This document shows positions 25,850-34,691 of a stretch of DNA of 64,000 bases, one piece after another. The stretch lies in NCBI GenBank assembly GCA_016841365.1, contig JAENZI010000002.1, forward strand, positions 62,001 through 126,000, written 5' to 3'. Position 1 is the stretch's first letter. The number at the start of each line of letters is the position of its first letter. Origin of the DNA: Anaerolineaceae bacterium. Lineage in GTDB: Bacteria; Chloroflexota; Anaerolineae; Anaerolineales; Anaerolineaceae. The notes beneath the pieces were generated by a model that was not told the DNA's origin, searched no databases, and worked only from the letters and a program-made list of their open reading frames with translations. Both the position numbers and the translations under genes were made by a program.

Positions 25850-27376
25850 ATGGAAGAGGAATTACTCAGAGTTGAAGGTATTACAAAACGGTTTGGTGGT
25901 GTCACCGCTTTAGATGATGTAAGTTTTTCCATCAACAAAGGTGAATCGCTAACGCTTGTCGGGCAAAACGGTTCTGGCAAGTCAACGATGATTAAAATTA
26001 TCTCTGGTGTTTATACGCCGGATGAAGGTGACATCTACATTGATGGAAAACATTATGGAAAAATGTCGCCGCTTCAATCCATTCAAGCGGGCATCCAGGT
26101 CATTTATCAGGATTTTTCACTGTTCCCAAACCTGACTGTTGCTGAAAATATTGCACTGAATGATTTGATCATCTCTGGTGCAAAAACGGTCAATTGGAAT
26201 GAAGTTAAAGATTTTGCCCGTGAAGGACTTAGAAAGATCAATGTCGATATCCCACTGGCTGCTCTTGTTCAGGACTTATCAACAGCAGACCGACAATTAA
26301 TCGCCATATCAAAAGCGATCCTGGCTGATGCGAAGTTGATTATTATGGATGAGCCCACGACGGCTTTGACACAAAATGAGGTCAAAGCGCTGTTCAAGGT
26401 TATCCATGATCTTAATCAGCAGGGTATTGCAACAATTTTTGTGAGTCATAAGCTGACAGAAGTGCGCGAAATTGGCGAACGTACGATCATCTTGAGAAAT
26501 GGCCAGAAAATTCTTGACCAGGACGCAACGGAACTGGATATTAAGACAATCGAATATCAAATGACAGGGCGTCATATTGACAGAAGTTCGATTCAATACA
26601 GCGAACCAAAAGAAGATGAAGTCATTTTTGAAGTAAAAGATTTTAACCTATCGCATGGCTTTTTTGATGTTTCATTTAAATTATACAAAAATGAAGTTCT
26701 TGGTATAACAGGTTTGCTTGGTTCAGGACGAACCGAATTGGCATTATCATTATTTGGTCAAAAGCCAGCGGACTCCGGAACAATTATCCTTGAAGGTAAG
26801 GAAATTAAAATCAACAGTATTTTTGATGCGACATCAAACGGCATTGGATTTGTGCCGGAGGATCGCCTTAAGGAAGGTTTGTTTTTACCGCAGACGATCA
26901 ATAATAACATCGCCGCGAAGATCATTGATTCACTGAAGAACAAACTGGGATTTCTTGATCAAAAGAAGAAGATGGATTTGGCTGGTGAATGGATCGAGCG
27001 GTTGGATGTTAAAACGCCGCACGGTGAACTGCCTGCATCGAGTTTATCTGGTGGGAATCAGCAGCGTTTGGTTTTGGCGAAGTGGTTGGCGTTTAATCCC
27101 AAGGTATTGATTCTTAATGGGCCTACAGTTGGCGTGGATGTGGGTTCTAAGGCTGCAATTCATGATTTGATTCGGAATCTTGCTAAAGAAGGTATGGGAA
27201 TTATATTGATGTCCGATGATATTCCCGAATTAATGCACACCTGCAACCGGATTTTACTCATGCATCGCGGAAGAATTGTAGAAGAATTCGATCGTGAATC
27301 GACCAACGAAGATGACCTGAATACAAAATTGATTGCAGATGATAGGGATGAGAATCAGAAACGGCAGGTTGAATAA
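25850..27376 (+). CDS. Ribose-type ABC transporter double ATPase
   Basis: 508 aa with two nucleotide-binding domains. Domain 1: Walker A GQNGSGKST, signature LSTADRQLIAIS, Walker B LIIMDEPTTALTQNE. Domain 2: degenerate Walker A GLLGSGRTEL, good signature LSGGNQQRLVLAKWL, but Walker B reads LILNGPTVGVDVG with Asn-Gly in place of Asp-Glu, so it probably cannot hydrolyse ATP. A dead second site is known in this family. ATG at 25850 follows GAAGGA. Confidence 0.9.
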   Translation: MEEELLRVEGITKRFGGVTALDDVSFSINKGESLTLVGQNGSGKSTMIKIISGVYTPDEGDIYIDGKHYGKMSPLQSIQAGIQVIYQDFSLFPNLTVAENIALNDLIISGAKTVNWNEVKDFAREGLRKINVDIPLAALVQDLSTADRQLIAISKAILADAKLIIMDEPTTALTQNEVKALFKVIHDLNQQGIATIFVSHKLTEVREIGERTIILRNGQKILDQDATELDIKTIEYQMTGRHIDRSSIQYSEPKEDEVIFEVKDFNLSHGFFDVSFKLYKNEVLGITGLLGSGRTELALSLFGQKPADSGTIILEGKEIKINSIFDATSNGIGFVPEDRLKEGLFLPQTINNNIAAKIIDSLKNKLGFLDQKKKMDLAGEWIERLDVKTPHGELPASSLSGGNQQRLVLAKWLAFNPKVLILNGPTVGVDVGSKAAIHDLIRNLAKEGMGIILMSDDIPELMHTCNRILLMHRGRIVEEFDRESTNEDDLNTKLIADDRDENQKRQVE

Positions 27377-27378
27377 CG

Positions 27379-28398
27379 ATGAAGAAACTCTTAAAAACAA
27401 ACGAATTTCTTGTTTTATTGATTATTGCTGCCCTCAGTCTTGTAGTGGGCTTGATTAACCCCAACTTTTTCACGGTTGCCTCACTCTTTGACTTGGTCCG
27501 GTCTTCAAACGTTTATATTATTTTAGCGTTTGCTTTATTGCCGGTGGTCATTTTAGGTGGTGTGGATATCTCTTTCATTGCGATTGCAGCGGTTGCTTCT
27601 TACTCTACGCACATGTTCCTTATTGCCCGGGGTTATGAAGGTGGGTTGTTCGTTTATTTTGTGATGGGCTGTACGATTGGTGCTTTGGCAGGCTTGCTGA
27701 ATGGGCTCATTATCACAACCTTTAAACTCAAGGTTTTTGATGTTTCACTGGCAACGCAAACAATGTGGTACGGATTTACTTTGTTTTTCATCGGTGCGAC
27801 ATCAAATTTTGACATGCCTGAAGGCGTTGTTGGATACTACTCCTCATTCATTGCTACTGTGACAGACGAAGTAACCGGAGTGACCGGTTTGCATGTTTCA
27901 ACGATTTATGTGGTTGTGATCGGTGTGTTTCTGTGGTGGTTCTTGAAGTACACCATGATCGGACGAGGGATTTATGCCATTGGTGGTAATCCTGAAGTTG
28001 CTGAACGGACTGGTTTTAATATTAAGAAGATCACATTAATTGTTTTCGTGATGATGGGGTTATTGTCTGGTTTTGCTGGCATTGTCCAAAGCGGGCTTAG
28101 CAGGAACTTCAACCCAACATTATTTATTGGTCAAAATCTGAGTGTTCTTGCTTCCGTTATCATCGGCGGTGCTGCGATTAAAGGCGGGCGCGGCACAGTC
28201 ATTGGAACAGTATTAGGTGTTGTTCTAACGCAGATCATCCGACGGGCACTTGTACTGACAGAAATCCCTGCGGAGTGGCAAAATTTTGTCATCGGTTTGA
28301 TCTTAATCATATTCACAGCTATTCCGGCTATTAGAGAAAAACGTCTTGAAAAAGTTGGCCGTACGACTGACTTAATCGAAGCGACTGTTGAGGAATGA
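27379..28398 (+). CDS. Ribose-type ABC transporter permease 1
   Basis: 339 aa, about nine to ten hydrophobic segments, BPD_transp_2 (RbsC-like) family. Typical signs are GVDISFIAIAAVASY and the EAA-like loop IGRGIYAIGGNPEVAERTGF; the C-terminal GGAAIKGGRGTVIGTVLG segment is also conserved. It starts 2 bases after the ATPase stop and overlaps the next permease at its end. Confidence 0.9.
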   Translation: MKKLLKTNEFLVLLIIAALSLVVGLINPNFFTVASLFDLVRSSNVYIILAFALLPVVILGGVDISFIAIAAVASYSTHMFLIARGYEGGLFVYFVMGCTIGALAGLLNGLIITTFKLKVFDVSLATQTMWYGFTLFFIGATSNFDMPEGVVGYYSSFIATVTDEVTGVTGLHVSTIYVVVIGVFLWWFLKYTMIGRGIYAIGGNPEVAERTGFNIKKITLIVFVMMGLLSGFAGIVQSGLSRNFNPTLFIGQNLSVLASVIIGGAAIKGGRGTVIGTVLGVVLTQIIRRALVLTEIPAEWQNFVIGLILIIFTAIPAIREKRLEKVGRTTDLIEATVEE

Positions 28399-28402
28399 TC
28401 TA

Positions 28403-29479
28403 ATGAAAAAGATAAAAGACATATTCCGAAATTCTATTAAAAATACAAAGGTTGATCAGCAATCTTTGCTGCTGCTAATTATTTTTGTGATCGTCATGGT
28501 ATTCTTTTCGATCGTCAACACGGATAAGGGATTTATTTCTGCCCGTTCCGTAACTTCTATGGCCGTTCAGTTGGCAGAAATTGGTATCCTCGCCGTTGCG
28601 ATGATGGTCACTATCTTAATTGGCGGGATCAATCTTTCGATAAACGCAACAGCCAATCTCGGTGTTGTCTTATCGGGTTACTTCTTGTTCTTGATGTATC
28701 CACCACCAGAAACTGGCGGCATTGCAGCAATATTTACACAGATCACAATGCCGGATAATCCCGCAAGTTGGGTTTTGATTGTTGCGATGATTATCCCCCT
28801 GATTGTTGGTGTCATTTCAGGCATTCTCAACGGATATTTGGTCGGCTACATTGGTGTTCCGCCTATCTTGGCAACATTAGGAACATTATCGCTTTTCACT
28901 GGTATTGCCGCTGGTTTAACAAAAGGGCGAACGATCACGGGCTTTCCGGATCAATTTGCAGCGATTGCCAATGGGTCTTTTCTCAAGATCCCGATCCCTT
29001 TCTTACTTTTCCTCTTAATCACTGTGATTACCTATATCATTTTGAATCACACAACATTAGGTTTTAAAATGCGGATGGTTGGGACGAATGTGACAGCATC
29101 AGAATTTTCTGGGATCAATAATAAAGCGGTCATCATGAAGACGTATATTATTAGTGGTGTTTTAGCATCGGTGGCTGGCATTATTATTATGAGCCGTACG
29201 ATGTCTGCCGCTTATGAGTATGGGGCGACAACATACGTTCTATTAACCATTTTAATTACCGTGCTTGCAGGAATCCAAAATGGGTTTGGCAATGTGATCA
29301 ATATTTTCATATCTATGTTGATCTTACAGGCGCTTTCAACGGGTTTCCAAATGATGCTTCAGGGCGTTCGAGGGAGCACATTTTTCAAAGATTTCTCTTG
29401 GGGCGTCTTGTTGATTGTGATTTTCGTGATCAATTACTTGGTTCGTAGAAGAAAATCAAAAGCAACGGGTAATAATTAG
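28403..29479 (+). CDS. Ribose-type ABC transporter permease 2
   Basis: 358 aa RbsC-like permease. GGINLSINATANLGVV, the GYLVGYIGVPPILATLGT segment and GFKMRMVGTNVTASEFSGI mark the family. It likely pairs with permease 1 as a heterodimer, since both are different sequences in one operon. ATG at 28403 has GAGGA 8 bases upstream; a TTG at 28388 would overlap the previous gene more. Confidence 0.9.
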   Translation: MKKIKDIFRNSIKNTKVDQQSLLLLIIFVIVMVFFSIVNTDKGFISARSVTSMAVQLAEIGILAVAMMVTILIGGINLSINATANLGVVLSGYFLFLMYPPPETGGIAAIFTQITMPDNPASWVLIVAMIIPLIVGVISGILNGYLVGYIGVPPILATLGTLSLFTGIAAGLTKGRTITGFPDQFAAIANGSFLKIPIPFLLFLLITVITYIILNHTTLGFKMRMVGTNVTASEFSGINNKAVIMKTYIISGVLASVAGIIIMSRTMSAAYEYGATTYVLLTILITVLAGIQNGFGNVINIFISMLILQALSTGFQMMLQGVRGSTFFKDFSWGVLLIVIFVINYLVRRRKSKATGNN

Positions 29480-29518
29480 AAAGTCAAAAATAATAAAATT
29501 ATTTTGAGGAGTTAGGTA

Positions 29519-30586
29519 ATGGATAAAAGATGGAATCAGCTTGGTGAGTTATTAGTAAACTATTCGATGAAGGTCCAACCAGGCGAAAAAGTAATGATTG
29601 CGATGATTGAAACCGAGTCTTATCCTCTGATGCATGCCATCTATGAGCATGTGATCAAAGCAGGAGGATATCCGCAGGTTCAATTTTTGTCCGAAGAATT
29701 AAATCGATTGGCATTGGAGTTTGGATCAGAAGAACAGTACGGCTGGGTTCCTGACATAGAAATGTATGGTATGGAGTGGGCGGATGTCTATTTTGGTTTG
29801 CGCGGTGCTCACAACTTAAACACATTTTGGGATGTGCCCTCGGATAAACTTCAAGCACTTCGCAAAGCGATGGGCAAAGTCTCATCAGCACGATGGGAAA
29901 AGACACGCTGGTGTTTGCTACGGGTTCCCAACGATGCCTTAGCACATCAGGCAGAAGTTGACCTTAACACGATCATGGATATGTGGTTCAACTCGTGCCT
30001 TTTGGATTGGCCAAAAGTGAGCCAGGAATGGCAAGGTTGGGCTGATAAGCTAAACAAGGGTAAGGAAGTCCATGTGATTGGTAAAGGAACAGATTTAACC
30101 CTATCGGTTGAGGGCAGGACGTGGGATGTCGCACGCGGAATTGGCAACATGCCCGATGGCGAAATCGCCACATCCCCAGTCACCAGTTCGGTAAATGGAC
30201 ACATTTACTTTGATTTCCCGGGTGTATTAGGTGGTCGTTTGGTTGAAGACATAAGGCTTGAATTTAACCACGGCAAACTTGTGAGTGCAACCTCATCCAC
30301 CAATCAGGATTTTCTCCAAGCTGTCTTAAACACCGATCCGGGTGCCAGCAAGATTGGTGAATTTGCCCTCGGAACCAATCCGGAAGTGACTCACTTCTGT
30401 AAGGATATTCTTATTGACGAGAAAATTGGCGGCACAATGCATATTGCCATGGGACGTGCATATCCTCGAACTGGCGGCAAAAACCAATCCGCAATTCACT
30501 GGGACATAATCAAAGATCTGCGTGAGGAAGGCCAAATTTTCCTTGATGATCAGTTGATTTTTGAAAACGGAAAAATTTTACTCTAA
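29519..30586 (+). CDS. M29-family aminopeptidase-type metalloprotein
   Basis: 355 aa, matching the AmpS/PepS/aminopeptidase T family. Metal ligands are visible: Glu in NMPDGEIATSP, Glu in IGEFALGTNP, and His/Asp in SAIHWD, with the conserved DEKIGGTMHIAMGRAYPRTGG segment. Family members remove N-terminal residues from peptides in the cytoplasm. Here it stands between sugar-permease and sugar-kinase genes with no peptide-uptake gene nearby, so it may act on an amino-acyl or amide-linked sugar compound. Start ATG follows GAGGAG. Fold call sure, substrate open. Confidence 0.85.
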   Translation: MDKRWNQLGELLVNYSMKVQPGEKVMIAMIETESYPLMHAIYEHVIKAGGYPQVQFLSEELNRLALEFGSEEQYGWVPDIEMYGMEWADVYFGLRGAHNLNTFWDVPSDKLQALRKAMGKVSSARWEKTRWCLLRVPNDALAHQAEVDLNTIMDMWFNSCLLDWPKVSQEWQGWADKLNKGKEVHVIGKGTDLTLSVEGRTWDVARGIGNMPDGEIATSPVTSSVNGHIYFDFPGVLGGRLVEDIRLEFNHGKLVSATSSTNQDFLQAVLNTDPGASKIGEFALGTNPEVTHFCKDILIDEKIGGTMHIAMGRAYPRTGGKNQSAIHWDIIKDLREEGQIFLDDQLIFENGKILL

Positions 30587-30608
30587 GGGCATTGGATAGA
30601 GTTTATCT

Positions 30609-32141
30609 ATGAATGAATCTTATTTATTGGGCGTTGATATCGGCACCTATTCCTCCAAAGGTGTTTTGGTGTCATTGTCTGGAGAAGTGGTCGCCTCGCA
30701 CGTTGTTCCACATGAGTTGTCGATGCCAAAACCGGGTCATTTCGAACATGACGCGGATGGGGTCTGGTGGCATGATTTTGTGGAAATCTCGAAGGCAATC
30801 CTCCACAAATCAGAAATTGACCCCAAACAGATCCTGTCAATCGGCGTGAGTGCAATCGGGTCTTGTGTGTTGCCCATCGATAAAGACGGCAAGCCGCTGC
30901 GTCCTGGAATTCTATACGGGATTGATACGCGGGCTATGGATGAGATCGCTTACCTTCAAGATGTTATCTCAAAATCTGATGATCCCGATTATGATGGCGT
31001 AAAATTGACATCGCAGGCAAGCGGGCCCAAGATCCTTTGGATCCGAAATAACGAGCCCGAAATCTATGAAAAGACAAGGTGGTTCCTGACCAGCGAGTCC
31101 TATATTGTTTATCGACTTACAGGTGTTCCAAGCATTGACATCTACACTGCCGGCGGATACGCCCCCATTTTTAATTCCAAGACAATCAGCTGGAAAAAAG
31201 AAATGGAGGAACATGTTACTGAGATTGACCGTCTGCCAGATTTTTACTGGTCACATGAAGTCGTGGGGGAGGTAACGGATGAAGCGGCACGGATAACGGG
31301 GCTAGCAAAAGGCACACCTGTGATTGCCGGAACAACCGATGCGGCCTCTGAAGCAATTAGCGCCGGTTTGGCTTACGTCGGCGATATGATGATCATGTTT
31401 GGCAGCACGATATTTTTCATCCAGAAGACTGAAAAACTCGTCAAACCAGAAAAATTTTGGGCTTCAAACTTTCTGAGTGAAGGCACGTATGGTTTTCTGG
31501 GGGGGATGTCTGCTGCTGGAAGTCTGACGCGCTGGTTTTTGAATGAATTTGGCTGGCCTGAACAGCAACAAGAAGACCAGGGTGGCCCGAATGCTTATGC
31601 CGCCCTGGCACAGTTGGCTGAAAAGTCAGTCCCTGGCGCGCATGGATTGGTCGCTTTGCCTTATTTTGAGGGGGAACGGACACCAATTCATGACGCTAAG
31701 GCGAAGGGTGTTCTGTTTGGATTAAGTCTTAAACACACTCGGGCTGATATTTACCGGGCGATATTAGAATCTGTAGCTTATGGCATCAAACACAACATTG
31801 ATGAAATGAGGAACGAAGGCGTAGAAGCTCAGCGGATTCTGGCTGTGGGTGGCGGCACAAAGAACCTGGTTTGGATGCAAATTGTCTCGGATGTGTCCGG
31901 GATTTCATTGAATATTCCGGAACAAAATATTGGTGCAAGTTATGGGGATGCCTTTATGGCAGGTATGGGCGTCGGAATATTTAAGGATTATTCAGATGTT
32001 TCACGATGGGTCAATATGAAACACATTATTAAACCTCGTGCAGAGACTAAAGAAATTTATGATGCACAGTATGAAATTTTTCGAGACCTTTATACTCAGA
32101 CCAAGCCTTTGATGCACCGCTTGGCCGATCGTGAACGATAA
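30609..32141 (+). CDS. FGGY-family carbohydrate kinase (xylulokinase-like)
   Basis: 510 aa, usual length. N-terminal phosphate motif GVDIGTYSSKGVLV, substrate segment HFEHDADGVWWHDF, ATP-site signature GGGTKNLVWMQIVSDVSG. FGGY kinases act on xylulose, gluconate, glycerol, ribulose, erythritol and similar. It would phosphorylate the sugar brought in by the upstream transporter. Gap to the M29 gene is 22 bases. Confidence 0.9.
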   Translation: MNESYLLGVDIGTYSSKGVLVSLSGEVVASHVVPHELSMPKPGHFEHDADGVWWHDFVEISKAILHKSEIDPKQILSIGVSAIGSCVLPIDKDGKPLRPGILYGIDTRAMDEIAYLQDVISKSDDPDYDGVKLTSQASGPKILWIRNNEPEIYEKTRWFLTSESYIVYRLTGVPSIDIYTAGGYAPIFNSKTISWKKEMEEHVTEIDRLPDFYWSHEVVGEVTDEAARITGLAKGTPVIAGTTDAASEAISAGLAYVGDMMIMFGSTIFFIQKTEKLVKPEKFWASNFLSEGTYGFLGGMSAAGSLTRWFLNEFGWPEQQQEDQGGPNAYAALAQLAEKSVPGAHGLVALPYFEGERTPIHDAKAKGVLFGLSLKHTRADIYRAILESVAYGIKHNIDEMRNEGVEAQRILAVGGGTKNLVWMQIVSDVSGISLNIPEQNIGASYGDAFMAGMGVGIFKDYSDVSRWVNMKHIIKPRAETKEIYDAQYEIFRDLYTQTKPLMHRLADRER

Positions 32142-32168
32142 TATTAATAACAATTCTGAAAGGAAATT

Positions 32169-32978
32169 ATGATGAAACTTTGGACGGAAGACGTATTTGG
32201 AACGGATAAACCAATTATTGCGATGTGTCATTTTAATGCCCTGCCTGGTGATCCTGCGTATGATCCAAAAACGGGAATGAAGGAAGTTATAGAATGGGCT
32301 CGAAAAGATTTTCTTGCCCTTCAAAACGGGGGCGTGGATTCGGTGATGTTTTCAAATGAATTTAGCTTGCCATATTTGACAGATGTGCAACCTGTCACTG
32401 TTGCTGCCATGGGGCGGATTATTGGTGAATTGATGCATGAAATTCGCATCCCGTTTGGCGTAAATGTCTTGTGGGACCCCAAAAGATCGCTTGACCTGGC
32501 CGCAGCGACTGGCGCTAAATTTGTGCGTGAAATTTTTTCAGGCGTTTACGCCTCAGACTTTGGGTTGTGGAATACCAATGCAGGCGCATCGGTTCGCCAT
32601 CAACACGCAGTCAATGCTGAAGGCGTGAAACTTCTCTTTAATATTGTCCCCGAAGCAGCGGTTTACCTTGGCGAACGTGATGTTGTCCAGGTAGCCAAAT
32701 CAACCGTGTTTAATCATAAGCCAGATGGACTCTGTGTTTCAGGGCTGACAGCTGGTGTTGAAACGGATGCATCCGTTTTGAAAATGGTGAAAAATGTTGT
32801 GCCCGAAACGGTTGTTTTTGCAAACACCGGCGTACGGCCAGAAAATGTCGAAGAACAATTGCAATATGCTGATGGTGCGATCGTTGGAACGACATTTAAA
32901 AAGAACGGAAAATTCGAGAACCATGTGGACGAGGACCGAGTTAGAGACTTTATGGAGAAGGTTAAGAGAATTCGGTAA
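32169..32978 (+). CDS. BtpA/SgcQ-family TIM-barrel protein
   Basis: 269 aa. IIAMCHFNALPGDPAY near the start, GVDSVMFSNEFSLPY, IPFGVNVLWDPKRSLDLAAATGAKFVRE and a terminal DGAIVGTTFKKNG are typical of the BtpA family. BtpA was tied to photosystem I accumulation in cyanobacteria; SgcQ belongs to an E. coli sugar operon. The enzyme activity is not established. ATG ATG start after AAAGGAA. It is the last gene of cluster B, suggesting a role on the phosphorylated sugar. Confidence 0.85.
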   Translation: MMKLWTEDVFGTDKPIIAMCHFNALPGDPAYDPKTGMKEVIEWARKDFLALQNGGVDSVMFSNEFSLPYLTDVQPVTVAAMGRIIGELMHEIRIPFGVNVLWDPKRSLDLAAATGAKFVREIFSGVYASDFGLWNTNAGASVRHQHAVNAEGVKLLFNIVPEAAVYLGERDVVQVAKSTVFNHKPDGLCVSGLTAGVETDASVLKMVKNVVPETVVFANTGVRPENVEEQLQYADGAIVGTTFKKNGKFENHVDEDRVRDFMEKVKRIR

Positions 32979-33436
32979 ATCCCCATCAACTTAATTATTG
33001 GTTTTTAATAGAGGTTGGAAGTTGAACAGGTTCATCAGAGGCTGCTGAAAAGGCAGCCTTTGAACTTTTTCTATCGGTTTAGAAAAGGATTGTTCTTGTA
33101 AGGATAATTAGAAGACTGTGCGTAACGATATATTTTACTTTTTAAGTATGGGGAAATATTTGGTTTATCAATCTTTATTGTGTAAAGGCATTAGACCTAT
33201 CTAGTTTGAGTTGATTATCTAACTTATTCTGTTTGTTCAACAATCTTTGCTAATTCATAAAAGACGATATTCACCACAACAACAAATTGTTTGTTGGCGA
33301 GAGCCTCAAAGTATCAATCATCTAATTATTGTACTATTACTTATGTGGCCATCCAGAAACGATGATATACAGACAGCAGTCTTCAACCTTTGTATAATTA
33401 GAATAATTTTAGTCACATATATTTACTGGAGGACAA
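32979..33436 (+). other. Gene-free AT-rich interval after cluster B
   Basis: About 450 bases without a credible gene; a 66-codon frame at 33247-33447 has no ribosome site or family features. It holds a hairpin at 33039-33059 and a TATAAT at 33393-33398 that may be the -10 of the next gene, though no -35 was seen. Confidence 0.6.
33039..33065 (+). terminator. Probable terminator of cluster B
   Basis: Stem AGGCTGC / GCAGCCT with a 7-base loop, then TTGAACTTTTT. The U-run is interrupted, so strength is uncertain. Confidence 0.5.
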
Positions 33437-33964
33437 ATGTCAATTAATTCAGAGATCCTTATACCCATATTAAAAAAAGGTATTGATCAGGTGGCGATCT
33501 TGGTGCCTGATCTGATGCGCGCCGTGGAACAATATTATGAAAAATTTGGTATTGGGCCCTGGCATATTTATACTTATAAAAAACCTTTGGTGAACAAAAT
33601 GACCTACTATGGAAAGCCAGCGGATTATCAAATGCGCATTGGCTTATCCTACATTGGGTCCATGAGAATAGAATTGATTCAACCGCTTGGGGGAGAATCC
33701 ATATATTCGGATTTTATTAAGAAGCATGGATATGGCGTTCATCATTTTGGGATTGTCGTGGAAGATATTAACGAGGCCATTCGCCAGGCCAAGGAAGCAG
33801 GTTATCAGGTGATCATGGATGGTTCGGGATTTGGTTTAGACGGGGATGGCCATTACGCTTATCTTGACACAGAGGAGCGCTTAGGCGTGACCCTGGAATT
33901 GATCAGCCGCCCCGAAAAGCGGGTTGAACCTGAAATGATTTACCCGCCTGAAGGATTGGGTTAA
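33437..33964 (+). CDS. VOC (glyoxalase-fold) family protein
   Basis: 175 aa. Two beta-alpha-beta-beta-beta modules with possible metal ligands in IDQVAILVPDL, IELIQPLGG, YGVHHFGIVV and GVTLELISR, an arrangement like methylmalonyl-CoA epimerase and lactoylglutathione lyase. ATG follows GGAGG. It stands alone between cluster B and the tRNA genes. The reaction cannot be named from the sequence. Confidence 0.75.
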   Translation: MSINSEILIPILKKGIDQVAILVPDLMRAVEQYYEKFGIGPWHIYTYKKPLVNKMTYYGKPADYQMRIGLSYIGSMRIELIQPLGGESIYSDFIKKHGYGVHHFGIVVEDINEAIRQAKEAGYQVIMDGSGFGLDGDGHYAYLDTEERLGVTLELISRPEKRVEPEMIYPPEGLG

Positions 33965-34071
33965 TTGTCGGGTTATTCATAGTTGGACACGAACTGGACT
34001 GAAAGGCAAAATTTGAACACGAACCGGACACCTATTATTGAATCCTTGTCTTGTCTTTTTGATGTTCTGGG

Positions 34072-34100
34072 TTGACTTATCATTGCCCATGTGTTAAAAT
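34072..34100 (+). promoter_or_regulatory. Promoter of the tRNA genes
   Basis: -35 TTGACT (34072-34077), 17-base spacer, -10 TAAAAT (34095-34100), 30 bases before tRNA-Gly. Confidence 0.7.
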
Positions 34101-34129
34101 CCTTTTCACGAAAGTACGAGAGAGAGAAT

Positions 34130-34201
<72 letters not shown>

Positions 34202-34268
34202 CTTTACAAGATCGATGGGCTGATATCAGATGGCCGTATCGGCCGCAGGTATCAGCTTTATTATTCCC

Positions 34269-34340
34269 GGCGACGTAGCCAAGTTGGTAAGGCAAGGGTC
34301 TGCAAAACCCCGATCACGGGTTCGAGTCCCGTCGTCGCCT
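34269..34340 (+). tRNA. tRNA-Cys (anticodon GCA)
   Basis: 72 bases: acceptor GGCGACG/CGTCGCC, D-arm GCC/GGC, anticodon loop CTGCAAA with GCA at 34302-34304, T-loop TTCGAGT in a CGGG/CCCG stem. The first anticodon-stem pair is an A-C mismatch. CCA is not encoded. It lies 67 bases after tRNA-Gly and probably shares its transcript. Confidence 0.93.
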
Positions 34341-34346
34341 CTAAAT

Positions 34347-34376
34347 AAAAACACCCCGCCAACCGGGGTGTTTTTT
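34347..34376 (+). terminator. Terminator after tRNA-Cys
   Basis: ACACCCCG (34351-34358) / CGGGGTGT (34364-34371), 5-base loop, then a T-run. Confidence 0.85.
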
Positions 34377-34429
34377 GATCTCGGGTTCGGGCTCGAAGAG
34401 GGCTGCGCACTCCCGTGGTCATTTCTAGG

Positions 34430-34466
34430 AACAACACCCCACAAAACGGGGTGTTGTTATTTTTTC
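34430..34466 (+). terminator. Second terminator-like hairpin
   Basis: AACAACACCCC (34430-34440) / GGGGTGTTGTT (34448-34458), 7-base loop, then ATTTTTTC. It repeats the ACACCCC core of the hairpin 80 bases upstream, perhaps a back-up stop for the tRNA transcript. Confidence 0.75.
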
Positions 34467-34556
34467 TTTCTTTTGTGCTTTATACAAACTGCGATAGGCC
34501 AGGTCCCTAATATAGGCATAATGCCGGACTTCTTCATCCAAATTCCTAAAGGCAAT

Positions 34557-34608
34557 TTCCCAATTACTAATCACCAATCACTAATCACCATTCCCTATTC
34601 ACCAATCT
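34557..34608. repeat. Low-complexity stretch built on AATCAC/ACCAATC
   Basis: Imperfect tandem copies of CAATCACTAATCAC-like 7-14-mers before the TetR gene. The whole interval 34377-34691 has no credible gene. Confidence 0.6.
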
Positions 34609-34650
34609 CTCCCTTGCACTAATTTCTCGCCTATGGTATATTTCTAAATA

Positions 34651-34666
34651 CCGACCGATCGGTCGG
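34651..34666. promoter_or_regulatory. TetR-family operator
   Basis: CCGACCGATCGGTCGG is a perfect 16-bp palindrome ending 25 bases before the TetR gene. The form (ACCGAC-CGGTCGG) matches operators of TetR-family regulators of the fatty-acid/efflux type. Autoregulation is likely. Confidence 0.75.
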
Positions 34667-34691
34667 ATTTATTTGTAAGTTTTCCGTTATT

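Noticed and set aside
32979-33436. Possible small RNA in the long interval after cluster B
   Set aside because: Only a weak hairpin and a lone TATAAT; no promoter-terminator pair around one unit.
33247-33447. 66-codon frame in the interval after cluster B
   Set aside because: AT-rich filler sequence that runs into the VOC start; no start signals.
34230-34622. 130-codon frame across tRNA-Cys
   Set aside because: It reads through a tRNA gene and two terminators.
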